Below, one piece after another: positions 36,177-47,700 of a DNA stretch of 64,000 nt (the stretch's first letter is position 1; each line of letters starts with the position of its first letter). The position numbers and the translations under genes were made by a program. A model generated the notes under the pieces. That model saw only the letters and a program-made list of their open reading frames with translations. It made no database searches and was not told where the DNA came from. The stretch spans positions 301,501-365,500 of the forward strand of contig JAEILZ010000009.1 in NCBI GenBank assembly GCA_018873225.1. The letters run 5' to 3'. The stretch comes from [Phialemoniopsis] sp. UDSM-2020 (lineage: Eukaryota > Ascomycota > Sordariomycetes > Thyridiales > Thyridiaceae).

Positions 36177-39100
36177 ATGGAAAGTGGTGATCCAGCCGGG
36201 GCTGGCCAGCGACCACTGGCTCAATCACGATCCCCAGAACAGGGTCTTGGCCTCACTACGGCCGTTGCAGGACACGAGGGCAGGGGCCTGTCTGCTAGCA
36301 ACTCCGGGGGCTATGCGCCAGCCAATCTCGGTAGCAGCGGCGGCGTCCCTGGGGGCGTACCAGACATGCTATCAGCATTGCCGGTTACAGGTGCAGGAGC
36401 GAGTCTGGATGCATCGTTGACTGCTGTGGGGGGCTCTGTTGCGGCCAGAGGTGAAGGTGCAGGCCCAGAGATTGGTGGCGGCAGCGGCCATGGCAGTCCG
36501 GCCGGGATGGCTGGTATGGGGAACGGTCCCGGCCTTTCACCCGGCGGTTCTTCGTCCACAGCTACGGCGCCACCCAAGCCCATTCGTCGTAGGATGCGCA
36601 TGATCACGTCGTGTCTCGAGTGCCGGCGCCGTAAGCTCAAGTGCAACAAGTCACAGCCCTGCACAAACTGCCTCAAGTTTGGCCGCGAATGCCATTACCT
36701 GGGCCCCAAGCTCGACGAGGCCAGCCAGCTCAAGCTCACGCAGATCAAGGAGAAGGTCGGCTCGCTCGAGCGCCAGCTGGAGCGAGACGTCGTAAACAAG
36801 TCTGGTGGCCCGGCAGGCAAGGGCGTCTTCTACCAGCAGCGCATCCTAGCCGACGAGGTCGGTGACGACGACGAGGAGGAGAGGGACCTCGAGATCACCC
36901 CCATGGTGGCTCTAGACGTCACATACGAAGAAGATGACGACGAAGGCGTTCCTGACGATGTTATCGACCTGGGCATTCAGGTGGGCCGGATGCGGATCAC
37001 AGAGCGGATTGGTGGCCTGAGCCGGCCCCGGCTTTCGGAGGAGGTTCGTGATTTCTCCTTGGACTTGCTCATTCTTCCCTCTACTTTTCTCGACTTGTAT
37101 GACCAAACAAACACCTAGCCATGGGAACTTCTTGTTCTTTCCTTGTGTTGACCACTGATTTCCTCTCTAGCTTTCAGCAGGTCTTTCGGGCGGAAGCCCA
37201 GGCCGCTCTCCTCCGTATCAGCAACAGACTGGGGCTCCGCCACCCCCGAGTGGCATTCCAGAACTGGGAGCTGCAGGTATACCCGATTTTCTGCGGCCGA
37301 GTGCCTCGTATATGGTCCCGACTGGTGGCTTTTTCTTTGGACAGACCCTCAATACACCTAGTCTCGAGGCTTTCTTGCCGCACCGACCTGCTGCCGATCG
37401 ACTTTTGCAACAGTATTTTGACGCAGTGCACCCTGTGGCTCGCTGCGTTCATCGCCCAAGCTTTGAGCTGCAGTATCAGGCTTTCTGGGAAGACGCTACT
37501 CTTGGCCGAGAACCGCGTGCATCGATACAAGCACTGATGTTTGCAGCATGGTTCAGTGCTCTGGTCTCGATGTCCGAGGAAGCCATATTCAGGGACTTTG
37601 GCTGCGCAAAGACTGGCCTGGTGGACCACATGAAGATGGGCGTAGAGACGGCACTCAGCAAGGCCAATTTCCTACGGACCACCAAGGTCGACATCATACA
37701 GGCGTTGGTCATGTATATGATTCCACTCTGCCGCGCTGAGGTTTCGAGAGCGCATTCAGTCCTTGTCGGCGCTGCCGTCCGGATGGCAGAGTGTATGGGC
37801 CTACACAGAGATGGGGAGACATACAACCTCTCTCCACTTGAAACTCACGTTCGACGGCTTATCTGGCATCAACTGTGCTTTCTAGACATTCGCACCTGCG
37901 AGGCACAAGGTCCCAAGCCCGCCATCCGGAGAGAAGATTACGATACTAAGCTTCCCGTCAACTGCGAGGAAGACGAGTTGACGCGTGCGGTAGCGCACCC
38001 AGAGCCTGCCGAGCGGTGGACCACGACATTGCTCCCTCTTGTTCGTTTCGAGATCAACGAAATGATGCGCATTATCTGGATGGACAGGCGGCGGCTCGAA
38101 GTTCGCAGGACGACACTGACAGCCGTGCTCACCAAGGTCGAGAACTTCCGCAAGCGTATGCTTGAGAAGTACGACCGTTTCCTCGATGATCAGATCCCCA
38201 TCCAAAAGTACACCAAGCTTGTTATGCATCTACTATTGTGTCGGTTGCATGCCATGGTTCTACACCCTTATCATAGCAACACTGCCAACCCGATGCCGCC
38301 ACGGCTTAATAGCGTCCTGGTCAGGAGTGGTATTATGATTATCGAAATCTCAATACAGCTAGAGACTGATGCCCTATTCAAGCAGTGGGCGTGGTATCTT
38401 GGGGCCTATCAGCAATTCCAGATCGCACTACTGCTGGCCACGGAGGTATACTATCGTCCCAACAACACCGAGGCCGACCGCATCTGGTCCTGCCTTGATT
38501 ACGTCTTCCATATGGACCGAAATTCGACGAGGGAGGAGAAGGGTATGATGATACTGCACGAGATTATGAGTAAAACGGCTGTTTATACTGCTTTGCGTAA
38601 GATGAGAGCCCCGAACGATGTTGCCAAAGCCGTCCCCGACAAGGAGGCCGTCAAATCAGATGCAGGCACGCCAACATTTGGTAGTACAACCAGCGGCGCG
38701 AACACCCTGGCGCCGTCACCCCCAGAACAGGCCCATCCGCACCCAGGAGCGGCATATACGCACACACAACAACCAATGAAGAATCCATTGACTAGCCAGG
38801 ATATGAAGACGGAGCCGGGAAGCAGCGCGATGCCAAGGATGGGGCCACAGCACCCACAGATGCATGGAATCATGGTGCCTCCTCCCCCTGCGGGACAGCA
38901 ACAACCGTATCACGAGACTCAGTGGCAAACGCACATGCAAATGACTGGGCAGAACCCTATGCCGCCTCACGCACCGTCGAATGCGATCTTCGGTGGTGTC
39001 AATAGTCGCGGCGAACCTTTGTGGGGCTTCCGGCCTCCCGGCGGACCGGGCATGCCGTCCTCTGCGAACCCGGACAAGGGTGGCTACGGCAGGGATATGA

Positions 39101-39431
39101 CAGGTATGCCGGCCATGCAGCAGCAGCAGACACAAGCGGCTGTTCCTCAGACGCAAGCACCTACACGGCCACCGCCACAGCATTATCAAGGCCCACAAGA
39201 CCAACTTCCGCCCGAGCTGCCGCAGTTGGGCGCTGAAGGACAGGCAGGTATCATGGACAACATCGACTGGGTAAGCATAGTGACTCATTGGACCACGATA
39301 TTCTTTTCAAGTCTAACCTCGTTTACCATTCACAGGAAACTCTATCGGCACTATTCCCCTACGACCCACAGACGGGCGAGCTCGGCATCACTGGTTTCAC
39401 GGACCCGGCAATTGGCATGAAGTGGTCTTAG
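36177..39431 (+). CDS. Zn2Cys6 transcription factor with fungal_trans domain
   Basis: Three exons: 36177-37043, 37171-39270 and 39336-39431, all joined in phase 0; 1,020 residues. The N-terminal 130 residues are Gly/Ser/Ala-rich. The binuclear zinc cluster has Cys at residues 146, 149, 156, 162, 165 and 172 (C-x2-C-x6-C-x5-C-x2-C-x6-C), preceded by basic RRRMRM and followed by a short coiled-coil-like linker and an acidic stretch. The fungal_trans regulatory domain spans roughly residues 340-680 (around HPVARCVHRPSF, LVGAAVRMAECMGLHRDG and VRRLIWHQLCFLDIRTCE). The C-terminal 250 residues are Pro/Gln/Met-rich and may be activating. The last exon restores a conserved-looking NIDWETLSALFPYDP ending. 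It is a nuclear DNA-binding regulator; target genes unknown. The start codon is the least certain part, since an upstream exon cannot be excluded. Confidence 0.85.
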
Positions 39432-40852
39432 TCGGACCCCATCACGCTCGACGTGCCCCTGGACATGGCGCCGCCGTCACCGCCGCTACCGCTGGTGGGC
39501 CCCTTTCCCGAGGACGAGTACTTTTCGTTGCCCTTGAGGGCTGCTACTATGATGATGTGAGATATACGGGAACCCTTGAGGAAGGTCTCATGTTGGCCTG
39601 TGCTTGCGTGGTCTTGACAATCTCACGGTAACCGCTGCTGGTGATGGCGATGAAGGCCGACAAGACTGCTGACATGTTGAGAAGTTGTGCGTTGTCTCTT
39701 AAGGTGATGTACATCGCATCCGGATCATGAAAGAGACGCGGAGGATCATACGAGGCATGTAACCAAACTATCGGGAGATTGTCATGTCTGATGGCGTTAT
39801 GTTCTTGGGCGGTAATGTTCTTTGTTTTGTCCATTTATACCCAGGGGATTTGGCTGCTAGCATTTGGCATTCGGAGAGATGCCATTGTCTCCTTTTGCCC
39901 ATGAACTTTGTCTGTCAACTCGAGAGGGTGCGCCTTTGGTCGTCTCAACATACATAGAGAAGATCCATGTGAGAAAATCCGGAAGATAGAAATCTGATGT
40001 TTTAGCAGGATGCCGAGCAGAGTCGCGCTCTAACCGAAAACCCGAAAGGGGGATATATGATCCACGTCCTAATTCAGTACCGTTTACTCGTGATGAAAAG
40101 GACTTTCATAACGTTCTCTAGACATCCGTTTCTCCGTGATTGACTTCCCCTCTCTGAAGAAAATCTTTTGAGATAAAGTATTCCCTCTTTTGAATGGTTT
40201 CCGTCTCTGACATGTTTATACAATATGATACACTGCGTACTTAGCAGTCATTGAGACTTTGTGTGTATATGATTGTGATCCCTGATCGCGGTATGACGTT
40301 TGCTAGACAGACAGCCCAGTGACTGTAATTTGTGGCTGCACTGTCCTATCTACTTCCTCTATGCCATCTCACCTTGAAACTTGTTCTAGGCGTCCGGACA
40401 ACCGTGGAAAGGATGGGTTTGCGAACCTTGGGACAGTAAACTCTTGTGCGGAAAGAAACACTGGCAGGTGGGTGACGGATTAGTTGACGGGTCTCCTCGA
40501 TTATAAATTGGACACCCAAGTTATCCCACTACCTAGATACTTGGTACCCTGGGCAGAACACCTGAGCTTGATCCGCGGTTGACATCCAGGGTCCCAGGGT
40601 TGGACAGATGGTGTATACCTGCCTAAGCGCTTGCCTCGCAGAGACGAGTTGATCCCACGACCTGAAGATGTTCTCGAAGACACGGTCCAAGACAAAGCGC
40701 TCGTCGACACATCTTACCCAACTTCTACCATTCTTGCGCCCTACAGTTCCTGCGTGAGCGAGAGAAATATGAGGTCTTTATTATAGAAAGACGTCAGTCA
40801 GTTAGACGTTTGGCAAGGAGGGGAAGAGGCACCAGAGGCACCACAGCCCAAT
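39432..40852. other. Intergenic region downstream of the transcription factor
   Basis: About 1.4 kb with no supportable gene; AT content is higher than in the coding parts. It presumably holds the factor's 3' UTR. Confidence 0.5.
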
Positions 40853-41332
40853 ATGGAGTCGATTGCATGCTCTTCAGAGCTTGAGTCATCACTGGCGATT
40901 GATAGGAACGACGATTTGAATCAACCATATGATCCCACCTTCGTATATGATATGGATCGAGATGCCATGAATGATACGCTATCAGAGGACTTCTACTTGC
41001 CGACAGATTCGATGTACACGTACTTCGACGTGCCAGAACCAAGTCATCTCGTTCAAGTCCTCAACTCTCGGCCATCATCACCACTATATCTTCTTCCTCG
41101 TTTAGGAACCAGCCGGACAGTTTTCAAGTCAGCATATCGGAGAAGCACTACCCATGCGGTTGGCTTTTGGACGACTGCACATCTAACTACCGTTGAAGAT
41201 CTGATCGGCGACTGGATTCGGTGGGAGATCAAGACGATCTGGCGAGAAGGGGTCTTTCAGTTTTGCTTTGGGACACGGAGACTGACGGAGCGCTTCTCTG
41301 GGGAAGTCGACAGGGATGCCTCATCGTTATGA
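40853..41332 (+). CDS. Weak candidate: small unrecognised protein
   Basis: An intronless frame of 159 residues with an acidic N-terminal half (several Asp/Glu and Met-Asp pairs) and a more basic, hydrophobic C-terminal half. No domain, signal peptide or repeat is recognised. Composition is less biased than in most chance frames nearby and the ATG follows a purine, which is why it is listed, but nothing else supports it. It could be a species-specific gene, part of a spliced gene or chance. Confidence 0.25.
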   Translation: MESIACSSELESSLAIDRNDDLNQPYDPTFVYDMDRDAMNDTLSEDFYLPTDSMYTYFDVPEPSHLVQVLNSRPSSPLYLLPRLGTSRTVFKSAYRRSTTHAVGFWTTAHLTTVEDLIGDWIRWEIKTIWREGVFQFCFGTRRLTERFSGEVDRDASSL

Positions 41333-41788
41333 CATGTTACCTCCATATAATTCGTAAGAACCTATTCAAACTTGGGTTGGTGGTGAGAATGTCTTGCTTT
41401 CATTCAGTCATTACTATTTCTACAGCTCTTTCTCTTTTTGACAGAAGGGCAATACGCAAAACAAACATCGAAACCAAACCCTGAAATTACACTGCAGAAA
41501 AGATTGGTAATATGAAATAACAAGGAAAGCAAAAAGCAGACGAGAAACTCCCCAGGATATCAATGCAAAAACCACCATTTCCCTCCTCCCTCCAAACCCC
41601 CTGATTATTGACTGGCGTTTGTGCCCACCCCGTTTTGTCCCACATTCCAACATCCATTCATTCCCCAAACATTCCAAACGCACTATGTATATGTTCCTTT
41701 GAACGTCCCCCTCCAATAACGGGAGGTTCACTTTCAGTTTCTCACTTGTATTCTTTCTTCAAGAGCTTTCTCTCGGGTTCTCTCCTCT

Positions 41789-44700
41789 TTAGATGCCACC
41801 TTCAAGATAAGCAGCCTCCTGCGGCTGCGGCGACGGCGCGTCCGTCATGCTCACGTTGCTAGCGTTGGCGGCCGACGAGCGGAACAGGCTGGCGCCGCCC
41901 GCATCCGAACTCGGCGTGAACAGCCTCTTGTCATTGTCCGGACGCAGGCCCGTGCCCGTGACGGGCCTCTTGCCCGCCGTGTGCGGCTTGGCGACGAGCA
42001 CCTGGGCCGGGCACACGACGATCTCGTCGTCGCCGACGCCGGAGTCGTCGCCCTTGCGCACGACGAGCGGGAAGACCACGACCCGCACGACGGCGGCGCG
42101 CTGCTCGAGCGCCTCGTTGCTGACCTCGTTGGCGCCCGACCGCTCGTTCATGAGCGACGCGTTGAAGGTGACCTGCTCGGCGAGGTCGCCGTTGGCGTCG
42201 TACTCTGGCTGCAGGGGGGGCAGCATCATGTACTCTGCGCGCTGGGTGCGCATCTCGACCGACAGGTCGACGGCCTCGCGCATGACGCGGCGCAGCTGCG
42301 CCTGGATCTGGTCCTCGAGGTTGGAGGGCGGGGGCAGGATGACGCTGAGCGTCTGGAAGACGGCCTGCACGACGGCCTCGGTGTCCTGGTCGCGCTGGTC
42401 GCGGAAGGCGTCGCGGCGCGCGAGCAGCGTCAGCGTGACGGCGCGCCACTGGCGCACGGCGTGTGGGGGGCCGACCTCGAGCAGCAGCTTCTCGAGCGAC
42501 TTGAGCTTCTGGCGCTGCTCGCGGTCCATGCCGAAGAGGTAGCGCGTAAAGACGAACTCCCAGATCATGGTCATGGTCATGGACATGAAGATGTCGCGCC
42601 GGCGCACGCGGTCGTTGAGGTACGTGTCGACGTCGGAGCCGTCGAGCACGGCGTTGTCGAGGCGGTCGATGATCTTCTCGTCGTTGATTTCCGAGGTTAA
42701 GCGGCACGCGCGCATGTCGGAGAACTTGGAGAAGCGCAGCACCCACTGCTGCACGTGCGAGCAGAGCTGCTGGCACCGGTGGTCGAAGTAGTCGACGTCG
42801 CGGATGGTGAGGTAGTCGGCAGCGTCGCCCCCGGACTTGGAGGCTAGGATCTGCCGCTGCATGTCCCGGATCTGGTCCTTTGTGGCTTCAAGCTGCGCCC
42901 GGAGGTCGGCGATCTCTGCATCCTTTTCTTGTAGGGACTGTGTGTGCTGGCCGTGCGAGCCGCGGAATTGGTCTAGCTCGCGCGTGGCGTCGGCATGCTG
43001 GGTCTCGAGGCGGCGGTAGCGGTCATTGTGTTGGACGGCGGTGGTATTGATGGCGCTCTGGAGGCCCTCGTTGACCTCGGTCAGGCGGGCGACCTCCTTC
43101 TGCAGGACCTCGAGGGAGCGCTTGAGGACCTCGATCTGGTCGTCGCGCTCGGCGAGTACGCTGGCGGATTTCTGGCCGAGGCTGTGTTCGGCATGGGCGC
43201 GGGCGTCGGAGAGCGCGCGGTTCTCGGCCATCAATTGCTCGACCCTGGACTCGAGCTCAAGGACCTGCATGCTCTGTCGGCGACGCATGCTGTGCGGTCT
43301 GGTCGGTGAGCGCGGTGAGCCGATGCGGCCCTCGCCATAGCCGTCCTGTTTTTCGGGAGCACGGTCAGCCATCCACCATCGAATTAAATTGGAGGGATGT
43401 GGGGGGGATTCAATCGAAAATTATCGACAGGGAGGAAAAAAGCACTTACATAGACGTCGGTCATGTCCTTGGCGCGGACACGGCCCTCATTGGCGACGGG
43501 GGTGGTGGTTGAGTTGTTGTTATGCTGAGCAGAAGAATTATTGTTGTGGTGAGAGGAGGAGGAAGAAAGCGCTGCGCCCGCTATCAGAGCAGCTCCCGCG
43601 CCCAGAGCTAAGGCACTGGCGCCGGCTGAAGCCGCTGTGGACGGAGCTGAAGAAGCTGAGACAGGGCCGGGATGGAGCGGGCCTCCTCCCCCGCCACCTT
43701 CTTTTGTCAGTGTGGTGGCGCTGAGGTCACTGCGTTGGCTGAGCGATCGCAAATCGCCGCTGACCCGCTTATCCACCCTCCTCAGTGGTGGAGTGCCCGA
43801 CCACGACCGCATGCTGCCTGGGGAATCAGGCCGCAAGTTGAGCGGCTCTGGTGTTCGCAGGCGCGAGATGCTCGTGTTGGAGGCAGATCGCCGCGGGAAC
43901 ATGTCCGGGCCGGGTGAGTGCCTTTTCTCGCGCAGATTGTCCGAGACGCTCCTATGCGCCGCCGACGAGGACGACGACAAGGGCGTCCCGTGGCCCGCGA
44001 GCGGCGCGCCCGCAGGCGCCTTCCCGCCGCCGAGCTCCTTGTAGCTGGCTCGCTTCTTGGAGGATCTGTCCAGCTTTTGCGGCTCGGGAGTGTGCGGCTG
44101 CTCGACCGGCTCACGGAGTCTGGGCGTCTCCGGCTTATCTCTGCTGCCCAAGTAGTCGCTGTCCGCGAGGGGCGATCTGCGCACCGCGCGACGGTCGTCG
44201 GAGCGGTGTAAGCGGTGGCTGGGCGTGGCCAGCTCGGCGCCCTCTGTGCTCGAGTGCGAGAGCCGCGGTGGCTCCGGGCTGAAGCGGCGCACGTCGCGCG
44301 TCTGAGGCGAGTCGGGATACTCGCGCAGGTGCACGCCGCTGTCGCGGTAGCTGTCCGAGTCAAAGTGGCTGCGGTGCTTGAGCTCGGGCGAGTCGGCCAC
44401 GTAGCCGCTGTCGCGGTTGGCGTCGGTCGTCGCTTGCAGGTGCTGCCTGCTGCGCCCCCTTCTGCGTGACTGTCTGCTGTCCTCATCGTGTTCGTCTTCT
44501 TCGTGCACTTCCTCCATGACAGGGGGCAGCGGGCTGCCCAGGGACCGTGAAAAGTCACTGAACTCGAGCCCGCGAGGGCTGCTGTAGCTGGGTGACCGCA
44601 TGTCATCATCGCGCTCGATGCTGCGTCTCACCACCTCATTGTCGATGTCCATGGCCTCTTCGGCCGCCAGGTCGAGAGCTCGCGTAGTCATCGGCTCTTC

Positions 44701-47700
44701 GACGACCTCGGGCTGTGCCGGCGGAGGCGAAGGCAGCGCTGCCCGCTGTGCCTGCTCGTCTGCTTTGGGGGTTGGCTCGCGCGACGAGCTCAGCCTGCCA
44801 GGAGCGCCTTCGGTAAGTTGTCTCTGCTCCGCGTCGTCACGCCCTAGGACCGGGCTCTCCACGTAGTCGTCCTCCCATACATCTCCCAGGATCGCTGTCC
44901 CGCCCCGCCGCCCATTCTCGTCAGAAGACTCCATCCCCTTGTCCGTTAGATTGCTGGGACTGGGCTCAGGCGGCGCACGCTCACTCTCCACCTCAGGCGC
45001 TCTCTCCTCTGTCGCCTCTGCCACCACCTCATCGTCAGGTGCATCCCAAAAGCCAGCTGAATCCATGTCCATCCTCGAGCCCTCAATGGGTTTCCGATCT
45101 GCTCCCTCCCACAGTGACGCGTCGTCAAAGATGTCATCCTCCTGGTTTGTCCGCTTGTCCACGATCTTCTTCTTGCCCTTCTTGGCCTTCTTTGAGCCGC
45201 CAAACTTTTGCGCCAGTAGAGCGACGCCACCGGCTGCCGCGCCGGCCGCTGCGGCTGCCTCCTTGCCGCCGAAGCCCTTCTTTTTTCCGGGCGATGAAGG
45301 TGTGTCTGGGCTCTTGGGCGAAGGTAAGTCCTTCTTGTTTGACGGGCCTTCGAGGTAAGTTGCCGCAATGTCGCGGGCCGAAGGTTTGTCAAGAGGCTCG
45401 TCCGTGATGTTGGCTTCTTTGTCCTCGCCCTCTTGTGACCCCAGGATTTTGCTCTCGTCTTCCAAGAAAGAAGCGGCGATCTCGCGAGCTGCAGTTGTTT
45501 CTTCCTCCTTGTGTTTCTTGTCTTTGAAAAGGTCCTCCGTAGGCGGTGTGTCGGCCATGATGTCCTCAATGGGTGCAACGTCGGGAGCGTGGCTCTGCTC
45601 CTCGAGAAATGAAGCGGCAATCTCACGAGCGGAGGGCTGGCCTTCCGCTTCGACAGTTGGCTCAGCATCCTTGGGCGACTTTTCCTCGGTCTGGACACCC
45701 TCTGTAGGTTTCGGCGAGCCAGGCTTCACGTCTGCCACTTCATCCGCAAAAGTGATTGCTTTGACGGAGCCTTCCTCTAGATTCTTCGTCTTCATTTTCT
45801 TCTCAGGACCGGAGGGTTGCTCAAACGGCGGCTCGTGAGGAACGTTGCTGCTCTCCTGGGCAGGCGTCAGATCGACGTCTGTCTCGTCTACGGCAGCTCC
45901 GCCAAACGAGGCCCTCGCCTCCTCGGGGCTGGACTCGAACACGGGGCTGTAGCTCTGGTTCGTCAGGAGCTTGGGGATGTGCCCTTCCTTGTCAAACACG
46001 TCCGAGTCTTGTCTTGTCATCAGGCCCCATACGGCAGGAGGTGGGGTGGTGGACAGTGGCCGCTCGACGGCTTTCTGAGTCGGGTCGAGCATGGAAGACA
46101 CGGCTGGGTGGATCTCGACCTTGTCGAAGGGCCCGTCTCCGGTGGGAGTCTGCACATCTGCGAGATCCTTGGGTTGGAAGTAGTCGTCTGTTCCCTCGGT
46201 AGCAGGGGCCGCCTCCTGGATGTCCAAGGCTTTCGCCTCGCTTTGCTCAGCTTGACTTGGACTGAACGGCTCCTCGAGGTCAGAAGCCTTGAGAGACTTG
46301 CGCTTCTTCTTATCCTTCTTTGACTTCTTGACACTGTAGCCACCAAAGTCATCATCTGCCGCTTCTGTAGGATCTTCAATGGCGGCAGGGGACGGTTGAG
46401 GTTCCTCGTCCAAGACGACAGCAGCCGAGACGGGCTCCTCTATGGCAGGAGTAGCGGTGCCAGACGCTGACTGAGAGTCAGATTGCTTGCCCTTGCGCTT
46501 CTTGTCCTTCTTGGACTTCTTGGTCGGGAAGCCCCAGAGATCGTCGGCGTCAGCAACATTGCCTTCTTTGTCTTGTGTTTCGATGCTGCGGTCCAAGGTC
46601 TCAAATATGTCTTCTGTTGCGGGAGGCGCAGGCGTAACGTCCTCTTCTGTTTGCATGGCCGGAATTTCTTCTTGAGCGGGCGTGACTGTGCCCGATGCTG
46701 GTTCTGAAGTTGCTTGCTTGGACCGACGCTTCTTCTCCTTCTTGGACAGCTTCTTGGAGAACGTGAACTCTTCAGGTACGTCCTCTTCGAATGCAGGAGG
46801 CGCGGGCTGGTCTGCTGCCTCTTCTGCTGTCGGGAGTGCTTGCTCCTCCAAGACCTCGGGTTCTTGAGGCACCACGGCTTGCTCGACAGGAATGGCGGCA
46901 TCCTCTGCTTCCAGGATCTCGGGTATCGCAGCAGAGTCGCTGGCAACGGTCTCGGGCTCGGGCTCGGGTTCGTCCCAGGTAAGCGCCTTCTTCTTGGATT
47001 GCCGCTTCTCCTTCTTGGAAAGCTTGCGAGCAATGGGTGCGAAGTCAGCCTCGGGCTCCTGCGGTGCAGACGGCTCATCTTCGATGGCCTTGACGTCGTC
47101 ACTTGCGTCAAGCTTAGGCTCGGGCTCCTCGACGGCCGTCTCGGCTATATCGTCAAGGCTCTTTTCGACAGGTTCTTCAGGGGCAGGTTCGAGACTGGCG
47201 GGCACCTCGGCAGGGCTCTCAGGTACGTCCTCAAAGGCCGAAATTGCTTGTGCAAGCTTCTTTGCCTTCTTCTTGTCTTTCTTGGACTTTTTGGTCGGCA
47301 TGAACGCGAATTCGTCTTCGCCTGCCTCGACGGCCTCGCTGGCTGGCTCAACGATGTCTTGGGCCTCCAAGACCGCTTCCTCGACAAGAGGCTCATCTGC
47401 CACAACAGTCTCAACAGGTTCACTAGCAAATTTGTCTTCTGGGCTAGTTTCCGTTGCTTCTTGAGGCTGCTCGACTTCGTCCTCAAAGAGCGCCATTTTC
47501 TTCGCCTTTCGCTTCTCTTTCTTGGACTTCTTGGTAGAGATGGGCGCAAAGTCGTCCTCGCCGGCCTCTACTGGTTCCGCTGGCAAGGGATCTTGGTGTG
47601 GCTGGCTTTCAGGCTCCGATGGCTGTACTGTGCTGTCTGCAGGCAGGTCTTGATCCTGGATCGTGGGCTCCGAGATTGCAATCTCCTGGTCATCAATGGA

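Noticed and set aside
38583..39288. Minus-strand frames opposite the C-terminal part of the transcription factor
   Set aside because: Shadows of the Pro/Gln-rich coding sequence; the plus-strand frame continues in phase with the conserved domain.
41931..42776. 281-codon minus-strand frame rich in Arg and Ala
   Set aside because: It is an alternative phase of leashin exon 2, created by high GC at third positions.
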